Notes: generated by a model from the sequence alone, not told the origin. A DNA stretch of 64,000 nt from an uncultured Sinobacteraceae bacterium (GCA_903822975.1 CAIJRD010000013.1:1-64000), one strand, 5' to 3'; counted from the stretch's first letter, positions 44,269 to 52,972 are shown. Program-made: numbers and translations.

Positions 44269-45591
44269 ATGCTGATCCGCAATGCAGTACTGATCAACGA
44301 AGGGCGCCGCAGCGAGTCCGACCTGCTGATTCGCGGCGCGCGTATCGAGCGCATCGCGCCGCACATCGCAGCGCCTGCCGGCGTCGAAGTGATCGACGCC
44401 AACGGCCGGCTGCTGCTGCCGGGCCTGATCGACGACCAGGTGCACTTCCGCGAGCCCGGCCTCACGGCCAAGGGCGATCTCGCAAGCGAATCGGCGGCGG
44501 CGGTGGCGGGCGGCATCACCAGCTTCATGGATATGCCGAACGTCAACCCGCAGACGATCACGCGCGCAGCGCTCGCTGCGAAGTACGACCTCGCCAGCGG
44601 GCGCTGCCATGCGAACTATGCGTTCTACATGGGCACCACCAACGACAACCTCGCCGAACTCGAAGCGCTGCAGAAAGGCGAGGCCTGCGCGATCAAGATT
44701 TTCATGGGTGCCTCCACCGGCAACATGCTGGTGGACAATCCGGACACGCTGGAGAAAATCTTCGCGCGCGCACCGGTGATGATCGTCACGCACTGCGAAG
44801 ACACGCCGATGATCAAGCGCGCAGAAGATGCGGCGCGTGAGAAGTATGGCGAAGACGTGCCGTTCTCGGAGCATCCGCATATTCGCTCGGCCGCTGCCTG
44901 CTACAAGTCCACCGAACTCGCAGTGGGGCTGGCGAAGAAGCACGGCACGCGACTGCATGTTCTGCATTTGACCAGCGCCAGCGAACTGCCGTTCTTCGCC
45001 GCCGGTCCAGCCGACAAGAAGCAGATTTCGGTCGAAGTCTGCGTGCATCACCTGTATTTCGACGAATCGCGCTATGCCGATCTTGGATCCTGGCTGAAGT
45101 GCAACCCGGCGGTGAAGAGTGCGGCCGATCGCAGCGCGCTGGTTGCGGCGCTGCGTCTGGGTGTGATCGACATCATCGCCACCGACCACGCGCCGCACAC
45201 GCGAGCAGAAAAAGCGCAGAGCTATTTCAAGGCGCCATCGGGACTGCCGCTGGTGCAGCACGCCTTGCTGGCACTGCTGGAATTGGCCGAGCGCGGCGAA
45301 CTCGATCTGGAAACCATCGTGCAGCGTGCCTGCCATTCCCCGGCGCTGCGATTCGGCGTGACCGAGCGCGGCTTCCTGCGAGAGGGCTATTACGCCGACC
45401 TGGTGCTGGTCGATCCCAAGGCGGGCACCAGCGTCACCACCGAATCGCTGCGTTACAAGTGCGGTTGGAGTCCGTTCGAAGGCCACCACTTCAACGCCCG
45501 TATCGACACCACCTGGGTCAATGGCACGATCGCGTATCGCGATGGCCGCCTCAACCCGCAGCCGCTCGGACAGCGTCTCGCCTTTGGCTGA
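44269..45591 (+). CDS. pyrC: Dihydroorotase
   Basis: 440 residues. It is an amidohydrolase: PGLIDDQVHFREPGLT near residue 51, KIFMGASTGNM with the carboxylated-lysine region, VTHCED, HVLHLTSA and the ATDHAPHT metal site. The usual HxH of dihydroorotases is QxH here (Gln57, His59); that variant is known to me in a subfamily labelled dihydroorotase. It forms dihydroorotate from carbamoyl aspartate in pyrimidine synthesis. Loss of the first His makes catalysis worth checking. Confidence 0.82.
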   Translation: MLIRNAVLINEGRRSESDLLIRGARIERIAPHIAAPAGVEVIDANGRLLLPGLIDDQVHFREPGLTAKGDLASESAAAVAGGITSFMDMPNVNPQTITRAALAAKYDLASGRCHANYAFYMGTTNDNLAELEALQKGEACAIKIFMGASTGNMLVDNPDTLEKIFARAPVMIVTHCEDTPMIKRAEDAAREKYGEDVPFSEHPHIRSAAACYKSTELAVGLAKKHGTRLHVLHLTSASELPFFAAGPADKKQISVEVCVHHLYFDESRYADLGSWLKCNPAVKSAADRSALVAALRLGVIDIIATDHAPHTRAEKAQSYFKAPSGLPLVQHALLALLELAERGELDLETIVQRACHSPALRFGVTERGFLREGYYADLVLVDPKAGTSVTTESLRYKCGWSPFEGHHFNARIDTTWVNGTIAYRDGRLNPQPLGQRLAFG

Positions 45592-45622
45592 TCCCGGCGG
45601 ATCGTCGGGTCCGGTCGAACAC

Positions 45623-46588
45623 ATGGCCCGTCCGGCCGAGTTGCCAACCGTGGACGACATCGCTGCCGCCGCGCTTCGCATCGCACCCTACATCCTGCGC
45701 ACGCCGGTGTTGCACACGCCGGAGCTCGATGCACGCGCCGGCTGCAGCCTGCTGTTCAAATGCGAGAACCTGCAACTCGGCGGCGCCTTCAAGCTGCGCG
45801 GCGCAACCAACGCGGTTCGCAGCCTCGACGAGGCCAGTGCGCGTGCCGGTGTTGCCACGCATTCTTCCGGCAACCATGGCGCCGCACTCGCGCGTGCGGC
45901 GCGCGCGCGCGGGATTCCCTGTCACGTGGTCGTGCCGGTCGGCGCGGTCGCCGCCAAGCTGCGCAACATCGAAGAGCAGGGTGCGGTACTGCATCGCTGT
46001 GCGCCGACGCTGGCCGCGCGCGAGGCCGCATTGCTGAAAGTCCTGGCGAGTACCGGCGCGGTGATGATCCATCCCTACGACGACGCGCGCGTGATTGCCG
46101 GGCAGGGCACCGTGGTGCGTGAATTTCTGGAAGATCAGCCGGATCTCGATGTCGTCATTGCGCCGATCGGTGGCGGTGGGCTGGTCGGCGGCAGCGCGCT
46201 GGCGGTGCGTGCCCACGCGCGGCCGGTGCGCATGATCGCAGCCGAACCGAGCGGTGCCGACGATGCGGCGCGCTCGTTCGAAGCCGGCACGCGGCTCAGC
46301 GATGGGCCGCGCGAAACCATTGCCGATGGCCTGCGCGGCAGCATCGGCGTGCGTAACTTCGCGCTGTTGCGCGCGCATGTCGATGCGGTGTGGCGCGTCG
46401 ATGAGGCCGCCATCGTCGCCGCGATGCGGCTGCTGTGGGAGCGCTTGCGCGTCATCGTCGAGCCGTCGAGCGCAGTCGCGCTGGCAGCCGTACTGGCGCA
46501 CCGCGAGCAGCTCGCCGGCCTGCGCGTCGGCGTCGTTCTGAGCGGCGGCAACGTCGATCTCGACGACCTGCCGTTCAAGCGAAATTGA
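45623..46588 (+). CDS. PLP-dependent threonine/serine dehydratase-like protein
   Basis: 321 residues from ATG 45623 (a TTG at 45584 gives an extension not typical of the family). The PLP lysine is Lys57 in GGAFKLRGA. The phosphate-binding SSGNHGAALA and GGGGLVGGSAL segments are intact. It removes water and ammonia from Thr or Ser, or acts as a serine racemase. No regulatory ACT domain is present, unlike biosynthetic IlvA. The tag gene follows 7 bp downstream. Confidence 0.88.
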   Translation: MARPAELPTVDDIAAAALRIAPYILRTPVLHTPELDARAGCSLLFKCENLQLGGAFKLRGATNAVRSLDEASARAGVATHSSGNHGAALARAARARGIPCHVVVPVGAVAAKLRNIEEQGAVLHRCAPTLAAREAALLKVLASTGAVMIHPYDDARVIAGQGTVVREFLEDQPDLDVVIAPIGGGGLVGGSALAVRAHARPVRMIAAEPSGADDAARSFEAGTRLSDGPRETIADGLRGSIGVRNFALLRAHVDAVWRVDEAAIVAAMRLLWERLRVIVEPSSAVALAAVLAHREQLAGLRVGVVLSGGNVDLDDLPFKRN

Positions 46589-46595
46589 CGCCAGC

Positions 46596-47189
46596 ATGAG
46601 TGCAAGCACACCGGTCGAGCCGAAACGTTGCGCCTGGGCGGGCAGCACGCCGCTGATGTGCGAATACCACGACCACGAATGGGGCGTGCCGCAGCACGAC
46701 GACCGCGTGCTGTTCGAATTCCTGATTCTCGAAGGCGCGCAAGCGGGCTTGAGCTGGCGCACGATCCTGCAGCGGCGTGAGGGTTATCGCCGTGCCTTTC
46801 ACGCCTTCGACGCCAAGAAAATTGCGCGCTACACCGATGCCGACCGTGTACGCCTGATGGCCGACGCCGGCATCATTCGCAACCGCTTGAAGATCGAGGC
46901 CGCGATCGGCAATGCCAAGGCCTATCTGGCGCTATGCAAGGCGCACGGCAGCCTCGACGCCTGGTTATGGCAACACGTCGATGGCACGCCGCTGGTCAAT
47001 CGGCGCAAGGACGGCACGGTGCCGGCGCGAACCGAATTGTCCGATCGGATCAGCAAGGAACTGCTCGGGCTCGGCTTCAAGTTCGTCGGCAGCACCATTA
47101 TTTACGCCTATCTGCAGGCGGTGGGCGTGGTCAACGATCATGCGCCCGACTGTTTCAGGTATCAGCCCCTGAGTCGCGGCCGCGCCTAA
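46596..47189 (+). CDS. tag: DNA-3-methyladenine glycosylase I
   Basis: 197 residues. It has the Tag pattern: CAWAGSTPLMCEYHDHEWG near the N-terminus, LILEGAQAGLSWRTILQRRE, and the zinc-binding end NDHAPDCF. It removes 3-methyladenine from alkylated DNA. It is the last gene before a convergent gap facing cysS. Confidence 0.94.
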   Translation: MSASTPVEPKRCAWAGSTPLMCEYHDHEWGVPQHDDRVLFEFLILEGAQAGLSWRTILQRREGYRRAFHAFDAKKIARYTDADRVRLMADAGIIRNRLKIEAAIGNAKAYLALCKAHGSLDAWLWQHVDGTPLVNRRKDGTVPARTELSDRISKELLGLGFKFVGSTIIYAYLQAVGVVNDHAPDCFRYQPLSRGRA

Positions 47190-47240
47190 GGCGAACCCGC
47201 CGCGCAAGGAATCGCGACCTGATTCGGCGGGTGAGTCGCC
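47190..47240. terminator. Possible two-way terminator between tag and cysS
   Basis: ACCCGCCG (47195-47202) pairs with CGGCGGGT (47225-47232), extended by GGCGA and TCGCC at the ends (47190-47194, 47236-47240). No T-run follows, so its strength is uncertain. Convergent position makes such a role plausible. Confidence 0.35.
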
Positions 47241-47299
47241 CAATGGGTTGCACGCTTTGCCGCCCAGTTCTGCGCTGGTGCGGCCGAGCTATTGCCGGC

Positions 47300-48676
47300 T
47301 TAGTTGATCGAGCGCCAGCGCGTGCCCTGTGCGGAGTCTTCGATCAGGATGCCGCGGGCTTTCAGCTCGTCACGAATACGATCGGACTCGGCAAAATTGC
47401 GCGCCTTCTTGGCTTCGGCGCGTTGTGCAACAAGTCGATCGATCTCTTCGTTCGACACACTTCCTGCGGCGGTCGAATGGCTGAACCATGCGGCCGGATC
47501 GGCTTGCAGGATGCCGAGCACCGAGCCGGCATCGAGCAGCTGCGCGCGCAGCCGCGCCTTGTCGTCGGCGGATTCAGCCTTGTTCAGCGCACGTGCGAGT
47601 TCAAACAGCTCGGCCAGTGCTGCCGGCGTGTTGAGATCGTCGTCGAGCGCTGCAAGGAAAGCGTCGGGCGCTACCGCATCGGTAGCGGGTGCCACATCCG
47701 CGGTATCGCGCAGCGCGCCGTACAGGCGGTCGAGCTTGCGGCGCGCGTCGGCCAGGGCTTCGTCGTTCCAGTCGAGCGGTTGTCGGTAGTGGCCGGTCAG
47801 TAGTGCCAGTCGCACAGCTTCGCCCGGTGCGTGCTTCAGAATCTCGCGCACCAGCAGCACGTTGCCGATCGACTTGGACATCTTCTCGCTGTCCATCGTC
47901 AGGAAGCCGTTGTGCAGCCAGTAGCGCGAGAACACTGCGCCGCCGTGCGCGCAGGTCGATTGCGCGCGTTCGTTCTCATGATGCGGGAACACCAGATCGT
48001 GGCCGCCGCCATGAATGTCGATGGTGTCGCCGAGTAGCGCTTCGGCCATCGCCGAGCATTCGATGTGCCAGCCTGGACGGCCGCGGCCCCAGGGCGAATC
48101 CCAGCCCGGCAGTTCCGGCGGCGAGGGCTTCCACAGCACGAAGTCGCCGGCGTCTTTCTTGTAGGGCGCGACTTCTACGCGTGCGCCAGCGAGCAGTTCG
48201 CGCGGATCGCGTTTCGACAGCTGGCCGTAGTCGGGATAGCTGGCGACGCTGAACAGGACGTGAGCTTCAGCGGCGTAGGCGTGCTTCGATGCAATCAAAC
48301 GCTCGATCATCGAAATGATCTGCGGCAGGTGCTCGGTCACGCGCGGTTCGAAGTCGGTGGGCGCAACGCCGAGGGCTGCGAGGTCTTCGTGATAGGCGGC
48401 GGCAAAGCGCGCGGTGATCACGCCGATCTCGACGCCTTCCTTGGCAGCGGCGGCATTGATCTTGTCGTCGATGTCGGTGATGTTGCGTGCGTAATCGACG
48501 CGCGGATAGCGGCGCCGCAGCAGTCGCGCGAGCACGTCGAACACCACCGCCGGACGTGCATTGCCGATGTGCGCGTAGGAGTAAACCGTAGGCCCGCAGA
48601 CGTACATCGTGACCCGCTCGGGGTTCTGCGGAACGAAGGGTTCCTTGCGGCCGCTGGCCGTGTTGTGCAACTGCAT
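47300..48676 (-). CDS. cysS: Cysteinyl-tRNA synthetase
   Basis: 458 residues (E. coli 461). The HIGH motif is [18 protein letters not shown] and the KMSKS motif is [10 protein letters not shown]. Zinc-site residues include [10 protein letters not shown] near the start and [10 protein letters not shown]. It charges tRNA-Cys. ATG 48676 follows AGGA. Confidence 0.97.
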   Translation of the reverse strand: MQLHNTASGRKEPFVPQNPERVTMYVCGPTVYSYAHIGNARPAVVFDVLARLLRRRYPRVDYARNITDIDDKINAAAAKEGVEIGVITARFAAAYHEDLAALGVAPTDFEPRVTEHLPQIISMIERLIASKHAYAAEAHVLFSVASYPDYGQLSKRDPRELLAGARVEVAPYKKDAGDFVLWKPSPPELPGWDSPWGRGRPGWHIECSAMAEALLGDTIDIHGGGHDLVFPHHENERAQSTCAHGGAVFSRYWLHNGFLTMDSEKMSKSIGNVLLVREILKHAPGEAVRLALLTGHYRQPLDWNDEALADARRKLDRLYGALRDTADVAPATDAVAPDAFLAALDDDLNTPAALAELFELARALNKAESADDKARLRAQLLDAGSVLGILQADPAAWFSHSTAAGSVSNEEIDRLVAQRAEAKKARNFAESDRIRDELKARGILIEDSAQGTRWRSIN

Positions 48677-48745
48677 CGCGGTTCCTGGTGAGCTATAGAA
48701 AAATGCCGCGGAAGGATAGCGCGAAGCGCTGCGGTCCCGCGTGCG

Positions 48746-48877
48746 CTACAGCAGCACGCCCAGGATGAGACCCACGGCGAGCCCGATGGCAAAGCCGACC
48801 GACGCGTAGCGATAGCGCCGCTTCAGGCGCGATCGACCGCGAATCTCGTCGTAGTAGAACAGCGTCTGTACGTTCAC
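48746..48877 (-). CDS. Possible small membrane protein
   Basis: About 43 residues if translation starts at GTG 48877; a longer reading from 48976 has a poor N-terminus. It begins VNVQTLFYYDEIRGRSRLKR and ends with one hydrophobic helix, SVGFAIGLAVGLILGVLL. The charge pattern suggests a cytoplasmic N-terminus and one membrane span. No ribosome-binding site is visible. It lies upstream of cysS on the same strand. Confidence 0.4.
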   Translation of the reverse strand: MNVQTLFYYDEIRGRSRLKRRYRYASVGFAIGLAVGLILGVLL

Positions 48878-49020
48878 GGCTTGGGATTGGCGGCGATGGA
48901 GGGCAGCGCAGGCACGACCTTGGTGCGCCGACGTTGAGCCCCATGATGCGCCAAAATGACGGTGACCGCCTGTCAACGGCGGTTGCGCGCAGACTTGGCT
49001 ATTCCTTGGAGTGATCTTGC

Positions 49021-49653
49021 ATGACCCTGCAGACCTGGCTCGCTTTTCTGGTTGCTGCCTGGTTGATCTGCCTGTCGCCGGGCCCCGGGGTGCTGTCGTC
49101 GGTGACTGCCGGCATGCGTTTCGGCTTCCGCCAGGCGCTTTGGAACATCCTGGGCCTGCAACTTGGCGCGCTGGTCGTGCTGGCGATTGTCGGTGTCGGC
49201 ATGGGCGCGCTGCTGGCGACCTCGGTGACGGCGTTCACGGCGATCAAATGGTGCGGCGCCTTGTATCTGATCTTCCTCGGCGTGCAGCAATGGCGTGCGC
49301 CGGCACAGCCGTTGACGCCCGACAGCGCCGCGCTGCCGACGCGCGCATCGAAGGGCACGCTGGTGCTGCGAGGCTTCCTGGTCAATGTCAGCAATCCGAA
49401 GGGCATTCTCTTCACCGCAGCGGTGCTACCGCAGTTCATCACGACGCAGGCGCCGCAATTGCCGCAATACCTGACCGTGGTTGCGACCATGGTGCCGGTC
49501 GACGTCGCCTGCATGACCGGCTACACCGTGCTCGGCGTGCGTGCGTTGAGGCTCTTGCGAAACCCAGACGCGATACGCTGGAGCAATCGCGCTTTCGGTA
49601 GCCTGTTCATCGGCGCCGGTGTGGCGCTTGCCGCGTTCAAGCGCGGCGTCTGA
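49021..49653 (+). CDS. LysE/RhtB-family amino acid exporter
   Basis: 210 residues with five or six membrane spans. SPGPGVLSSVTAGMRFG near residue 19 is the family signature, and FLVNVSNPKGILFTAAVLPQF lies in the middle. Members export homoserine, threonine or similar compounds. A GGAG site stands before ATG 49021. The next gene starts 11 bp later and may be co-transcribed. Confidence 0.9.
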   Translation: MTLQTWLAFLVAAWLICLSPGPGVLSSVTAGMRFGFRQALWNILGLQLGALVVLAIVGVGMGALLATSVTAFTAIKWCGALYLIFLGVQQWRAPAQPLTPDSAALPTRASKGTLVLRGFLVNVSNPKGILFTAAVLPQFITTQAPQLPQYLTVVATMVPVDVACMTGYTVLGVRALRLLRNPDAIRWSNRAFGSLFIGAGVALAAFKRGV

Positions 49654-49664
49654 AGGAGCTGTCG

Positions 49665-50636
49665 ATGCCGCGTTTTCGCAATCGCTATCCCGCTGCCGAT
49701 CATGGCGGCGGCAATGCGTTGAAATGGATGTTCGAGTTTGCGTTCGAGAAATGGCAGCCGGTCGAATTCCCGTTGGCCCAGAATCGACCCGCCTGGCTTG
49801 CGGCGAACCGCAGCGAGCCGAGCCTGACCTGGATCGGCCACGCCAGCTTCCTGCTGCAACTGGACGGTCTCAACGTGCTGACCGATCCGGTGTTCGGCGC
49901 GCGCGCGTCGCCGTTCACATTCGCCGGTCCGCGACGTCTGACGCCGGTCGGACTGGCGATCAATCAACTGCCGCCGATCGATCTGGTACTGATCTCGCAC
50001 AACCACTACGACCATCTCGACGATGCCAGCGTCCGACGCCTGGCGCAGGATCATCCGCAGGCGCAGTTCGTCGTGCCGCTCGGCCTTAAGGTCTGGTTCG
50101 CCGAGCGCGGCATTACGCGCGTGGTGGAACTCGAATGGTGGCAATCCGCGACGCTCGGTGCGGCACGCGTGACCTCCGTTCCGGTGCAGCATTTCTCGGG
50201 ACGCAGCCTGCGCGATCGCAATGCCACGCAGTGGTGCGGACTGGTGCTCGAACTCGGTGGCCGCCGCGTGCTGTTCGCCGGCGACACCGGCTACTCGAAG
50301 GACTTCGCCGACATCGGCGCGCGCTTTGCGCCGTTCGATCTCGCACTGCTGCCGATCGGTGCTTACGATCCGCGCTGGTTCATGGCGGCGGTGCATGTGA
50401 ATCCGGAAGAGGCGGTGCAGATTCACCTCGACATCGACAGCCGCTTGTCGGTCGCGATGCACTGGGGCACGTTCAGACTGACCTCGGAACCGCTCGATGA
50501 GCCGCCGCAAAGGTTGGCTGCCGCCTTGCGTGCGGCCGGCGTTTCGGAGCAGTCGTTCGTCGTTTATCAGCACGGCGAAACGCGCGTGCTCAACTTCGCA
50601 GCCGATCAGCCCGCGCAAAAAAAAGCGACCGCCTGA
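49665..50636 (+). CDS. Metallo-beta-lactamase-fold protein, UlaG/NAPE-PLD type
   Basis: 323 residues. Metal motif SHNHYDHLD near residue 108, then FAGDTGYSKDF and AMHWGTFRLT. The first half has LTWIGHASFLLQLDGLNVL and TDPVFGARASPFTFAGPRR, characteristic of the branch that includes RomA-like and NAPE-PLD proteins. The last codons overlap a terminator of the minus-strand gene. Substrate unknown, possibly a phosphodiester. Confidence 0.87.
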   Translation: MPRFRNRYPAADHGGGNALKWMFEFAFEKWQPVEFPLAQNRPAWLAANRSEPSLTWIGHASFLLQLDGLNVLTDPVFGARASPFTFAGPRRLTPVGLAINQLPPIDLVLISHNHYDHLDDASVRRLAQDHPQAQFVVPLGLKVWFAERGITRVVELEWWQSATLGAARVTSVPVQHFSGRSLRDRNATQWCGLVLELGGRRVLFAGDTGYSKDFADIGARFAPFDLALLPIGAYDPRWFMAAVHVNPEEAVQIHLDIDSRLSVAMHWGTFRLTSEPLDEPPQRLAAALRAAGVSEQSFVVYQHGETRVLNFAADQPAQKKATA

Positions 50637-50644
50637 GCGGTCGC
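50617..50644 (-). terminator. Intrinsic terminator for the minus-strand repeat-protein gene
   Basis: GCGACCGC (50625-50632) pairs with GCGGTCGC (50637-50644) with a CTGA loop. On the minus strand eight T follow (A-run at 50617-50624 on the plus strand). The stop codon of the convergent gene lies in the loop of the hairpin. Confidence 0.85.
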
Positions 50645-50687
50645 CGATATCACTTGAACGTTGCCGGCAGCCGCGCCGGCGCGCCGC

Positions 50688-50999
50688 TTACTTCGGTGTG
50701 GCGTCGCGATTTTCCTGGCGTGTGGTCTGCCGATCCGCACGATTGGTTTGACGCGTATCGGCGTTGTTCGCGCGATTTTCCTGGCGCGTGTCGGTGCGGT
50801 TGGCGCGCGCATCTTCGCGCGTCGTGGTGCGGTTTGCCCGCGCGCTTTCACGCGAATCGGTGCGGCTTGCGCGATTGTCCTGACGTTCGGCCTGACGTGC
50901 GTCCGAGCGGCTGGCGGCGGTGGAATCCTGTGCCTGGGCGGCGGCTGCGGCGAGCGTCAATGCGGCGCCGAGCGTGGCAGCGAGTAGTTTGTGGTTCAT
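50688..50999 (-). CDS. Secreted Arg/Asn/Thr-repeat protein
   Basis: 103 residues. A signal peptide ends near AAAQAQ. The mature part consists of short degenerate repeats rich in Arg, Asn, Asp, Thr and Gln, such as RANRTTTRED, RANRTDTRQEN and RANNADTRQTN, with a period near 11. It would be disordered and strongly charged. Possible roles include binding acidic surfaces or nucleic acids, but I know of no named family. AAGGAGAAG precedes ATG 50999. Confidence 0.75.
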   Translation of the reverse strand: MNHKLLAATLGAALTLAAAAAQAQDSTAASRSDARQAERQDNRASRTDSRESARANRTTTREDARANRTDTRQENRANNADTRQTNRADRQTTRQENRDATPK

Positions 51000-51104
51000 T
51001 CGTCTTCTCCTTATGTGCGGGTCTGGCCTGAATGTCAGTAGCTGGCTTTTCGTAAGCCGCGCTGACTATACGGCAGCAATCAGACAGGCAGTACCGGCGA
51101 CAGT

Positions 51105-51683
51105 TCAGGCGGCGACCGGGGCGTCACCGCTCGGTTCGGGCGGTTTGCGTCGCATCGTCAGGTCCATCGAGTGGAAGCCCTTGACGCCGAGTCGACGATC
51201 CTCGAAGTAGAACTTGAGGCCGTGATAGATCGTCGGAAACGCGATTTTGTCCCAGGGAATTTCGTCTTCCCGCATCAGTACGGTCTCGGAGCTTTCGGCG
51301 GTCGGATGGTGGTGCGCCGACAACATGCGTCCGCGATGCAGCATGAAGACCTGGCTGACGTAGGGCACGTTGAACACCGCGAACAGATCGCCAATTTCAA
51401 CCTGCGCGCCGGCTTCTTCCAGCGTTTCGCGCGCCGCGCCTTCGCCGCTGGTCTCGCCGAGTTCCATGAAGCCGGCCGGAAAGGTCCACAACCCAAGGCG
51501 TGGCTCGATCGCGCGCTTGCACATCAGTACGCGGCCGTCTTCCCACTCCGGCACGCAGCCGACGATGATTTTCGGGTTGTGATAGTGAACGGTCCCGCAC
51601 GCCGTACACACGTGACGCGGCAGGTGGTCGCCGGCCGGCGTCAGCAGTTCAACCTTTTGCCCGCAAGTGCCGCAAAAATTCAT
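51105..51683 (-). CDS. Nudix hydrolase with N-terminal zinc ribbon
   Basis: 192 residues. Cys4, Cys7, Cys26 and Cys29 form a zinc ribbon. The Nudix box is GFMELGETSGEGAARETLEE followed by AGAQV, with all conserved Gly and Glu. Such proteins hydrolyse nucleoside diphosphate derivatives, perhaps ADP-ribose or NAD(H). It is a stand-alone gene; substrate undetermined. Confidence 0.88.
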   Translation of the reverse strand: MNFCGTCGQKVELLTPAGDHLPRHVCTACGTVHYHNPKIIVGCVPEWEDGRVLMCKRAIEPRLGLWTFPAGFMELGETSGEGAARETLEEAGAQVEIGDLFAVFNVPYVSQVFMLHRGRMLSAHHHPTAESSETVLMREDEIPWDKIAFPTIYHGLKFYFEDRRLGVKGFHSMDLTMRRKPPEPSGDAPVAA

Positions 51684-51866
51684 GTCGCTGGATCCGTCGC
51701 GCCGCGCGCGACGCGGTCTTCATAATTGGCCGGGCAACAGCCTAGCAGAGCCCTCGCCATATGGCTGGATTTGCCACGAAAAATCGGTAATCATCGCCGT
51801 ACAACAACACAACATTCATTCGCGGACGAAGGCTTTCAGGCGCCCGGTCCAGGAAACGGGGGATTA

Positions 51867-52508
51867 ATGCGTAAATACATCGTCATCGCTTTGCTGTGCG
51901 CCATCGGCGGCAATGCCCATGCGCAGCTCACCGGTCGCAAGATCGGCGGCTCCGATTCCGGCTCGGCGGACGCCGACGCTGGCGCGTCCTTGGCGGTCGA
52001 GAGCCACAAGCTCTACGTCGGTGCCGACTACACCCAGGCACGCCTTTCGGTGTCGGATCCGAGCAAGGCCGGCGGTATTCCGCAGGACGATTACGACGGC
52101 CAGTTCGTCGACATCCGCGTCGGCTATCGCGTGCTCAGTGCGCTCGGAATCGAGGTGCACGGCGGCGTGCCGCTCAGCGACACGGGTAGTTCCGGCGACG
52201 TCAAGTCGAACCACTATTTCGGCGTGTTTGCAGTGCCCACGGCAACCTTGTTCGAGCGCTTCGAACTCGGCTTCCCGCTCGGCTACACCTTCTCCAAGGT
52301 CAGCCATCGCAGCGATGACGGCACGCATCAGCAGGAGACGCTCAACAGCGTCGCCTTCGGCATCAACCTGGAAGTGCCGATCCGGCAGTTCTGGGATGGC
52401 TTGCCGGACATCCGCATCGGTGGCGGCGCCATGGTCTACGACCACGAGTCGGCTTCGCGTTACTACGGCTTCCATTACGGCCTGCGTTACGACTTCGGCC
52501 TTTGGTAG
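51867..52508 (+). CDS. Small outer-membrane beta-barrel protein
   Basis: 213 residues. A signal peptide (MRKYIVIALLCAIGGNAHAQ) is followed by strands such as KLYVGADYTQARLSV, FVDIRVGYRVLSALGIEVHG and HYGLRYDFGLW with a terminal Trp. It looks like an eight-strand OmpA-like barrel of the beta-barrel 2 type. A GGGGGA ribosome-binding site precedes the start. Function unknown. Confidence 0.75.
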   Translation: MRKYIVIALLCAIGGNAHAQLTGRKIGGSDSGSADADAGASLAVESHKLYVGADYTQARLSVSDPSKAGGIPQDDYDGQFVDIRVGYRVLSALGIEVHGGVPLSDTGSSGDVKSNHYFGVFAVPTATLFERFELGFPLGYTFSKVSHRSDDGTHQQETLNSVAFGINLEVPIRQFWDGLPDIRIGGGAMVYDHESASRYYGFHYGLRYDFGLW

Positions 52509-52569
52509 GCGCGCACCTCGGCCGAGCAAGCGCTCGGCAGGTCATCGAACCGGTGGTCGAGCCTGTGAG

Positions 52570-52653
52570 TTCGAGGCGATTGCTTCGAGGTGATCGCTTT
52601 GAGGCGATTGCTTCGAGGCGAGCGCTTTGAGGCGATCGCTTTGAGGGGATTGC
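52570..52653 (+). repeat. Six tandem 14-bp repeats
   Basis: Six head-to-tail units close to TTYGAGGCGATYGC: TTCGAGGCGATTGC (52570-52583), TTCGAGGTGATCGC, TTTGAGGCGATTGC, TTCGAGGCGAGCGC, TTTGAGGCGATCGC and TTTGAGGGGATTGC (52640-52653). They stand between the outer-membrane protein gene and the tRNA-like gene, with no coding reading. The unit length is not a multiple of three. Confidence 0.9.
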
Positions 52654-52776
52654 GGTAGAGACGAATACTGCGGGGACGATCGGCCGATCTTCCCCGTTTT
52701 TGTTTGGACGATTGCCCACGGCCGCATCGGCATGACGCACCGATCTGCGCGCCGGTGATCGCAGGAAACAATCGGC

Positions 52777-52808
52777 GAATCGTTCAGCGGCCGATTCGTT
52801 CAGCGGCG
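52777..52808 (+). repeat. Two 16-bp direct repeats
   Basis: GAATCGTTCAGCGGCC (52777-52792) is followed at once by GATTCGTTCAGCGGCG (52793-52808). They end 41 bp before the tRNA-like gene. The sequence TAAACT at 52825-52830 just after them could be a -10 element for that gene. Confidence 0.7.
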
Positions 52809-52849
52809 GTCAAGGCGGGCTGCCTAAACTGGCTCCACCTCAACGCATT

Positions 52850-52929
52850 GGGGCCATAGCTCAACCCAGAAGAGCGCGACTGCATTCATTTCAGTCGAGA
52901 TTGGGGTGCAAATCCCTGTGGCTCCACCA
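52850..52929 (+). tRNA. tRNA-Ala-like gene with aberrant arms
   Basis: An 80-nt cloverleaf can be drawn. Acceptor GGGGCCA (52850-52856) pairs with TGGCTCC (52919-52925) with G3:U70, the alanine identity pair, then A73 and an encoded CCA. The 5' end GGGGCCATAGCTCA matches tRNA-Ala. D-stem GCTC/GAGC is intact, but the D-loop AACCCAGAA lacks the GG pair. The anticodon arm has six pairs (CGACTG/CAGTCG) and a nine-base loop CATTCATTT, so no normal anticodon. T-stem TGGGG/CCCTG has loop TGCAAAT, with G in place of the second T. It could be a charged non-decoding tRNA or a decayed one. Confidence 0.65.
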
Positions 52930-52972
52930 GCTTCGCGAAACAGCCCGATGCGCGCAATTTCAACGCAGGATT

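Noticed and set aside
52850-52929. tRNA-Sec or tmRNA reading of the tRNA-like gene
   Set aside because: The loop contains TCA, but the variable arm is only four bases and the acceptor stem has seven pairs, unlike tRNA-Sec. No tag frame or tmRNA pseudoknots are present.
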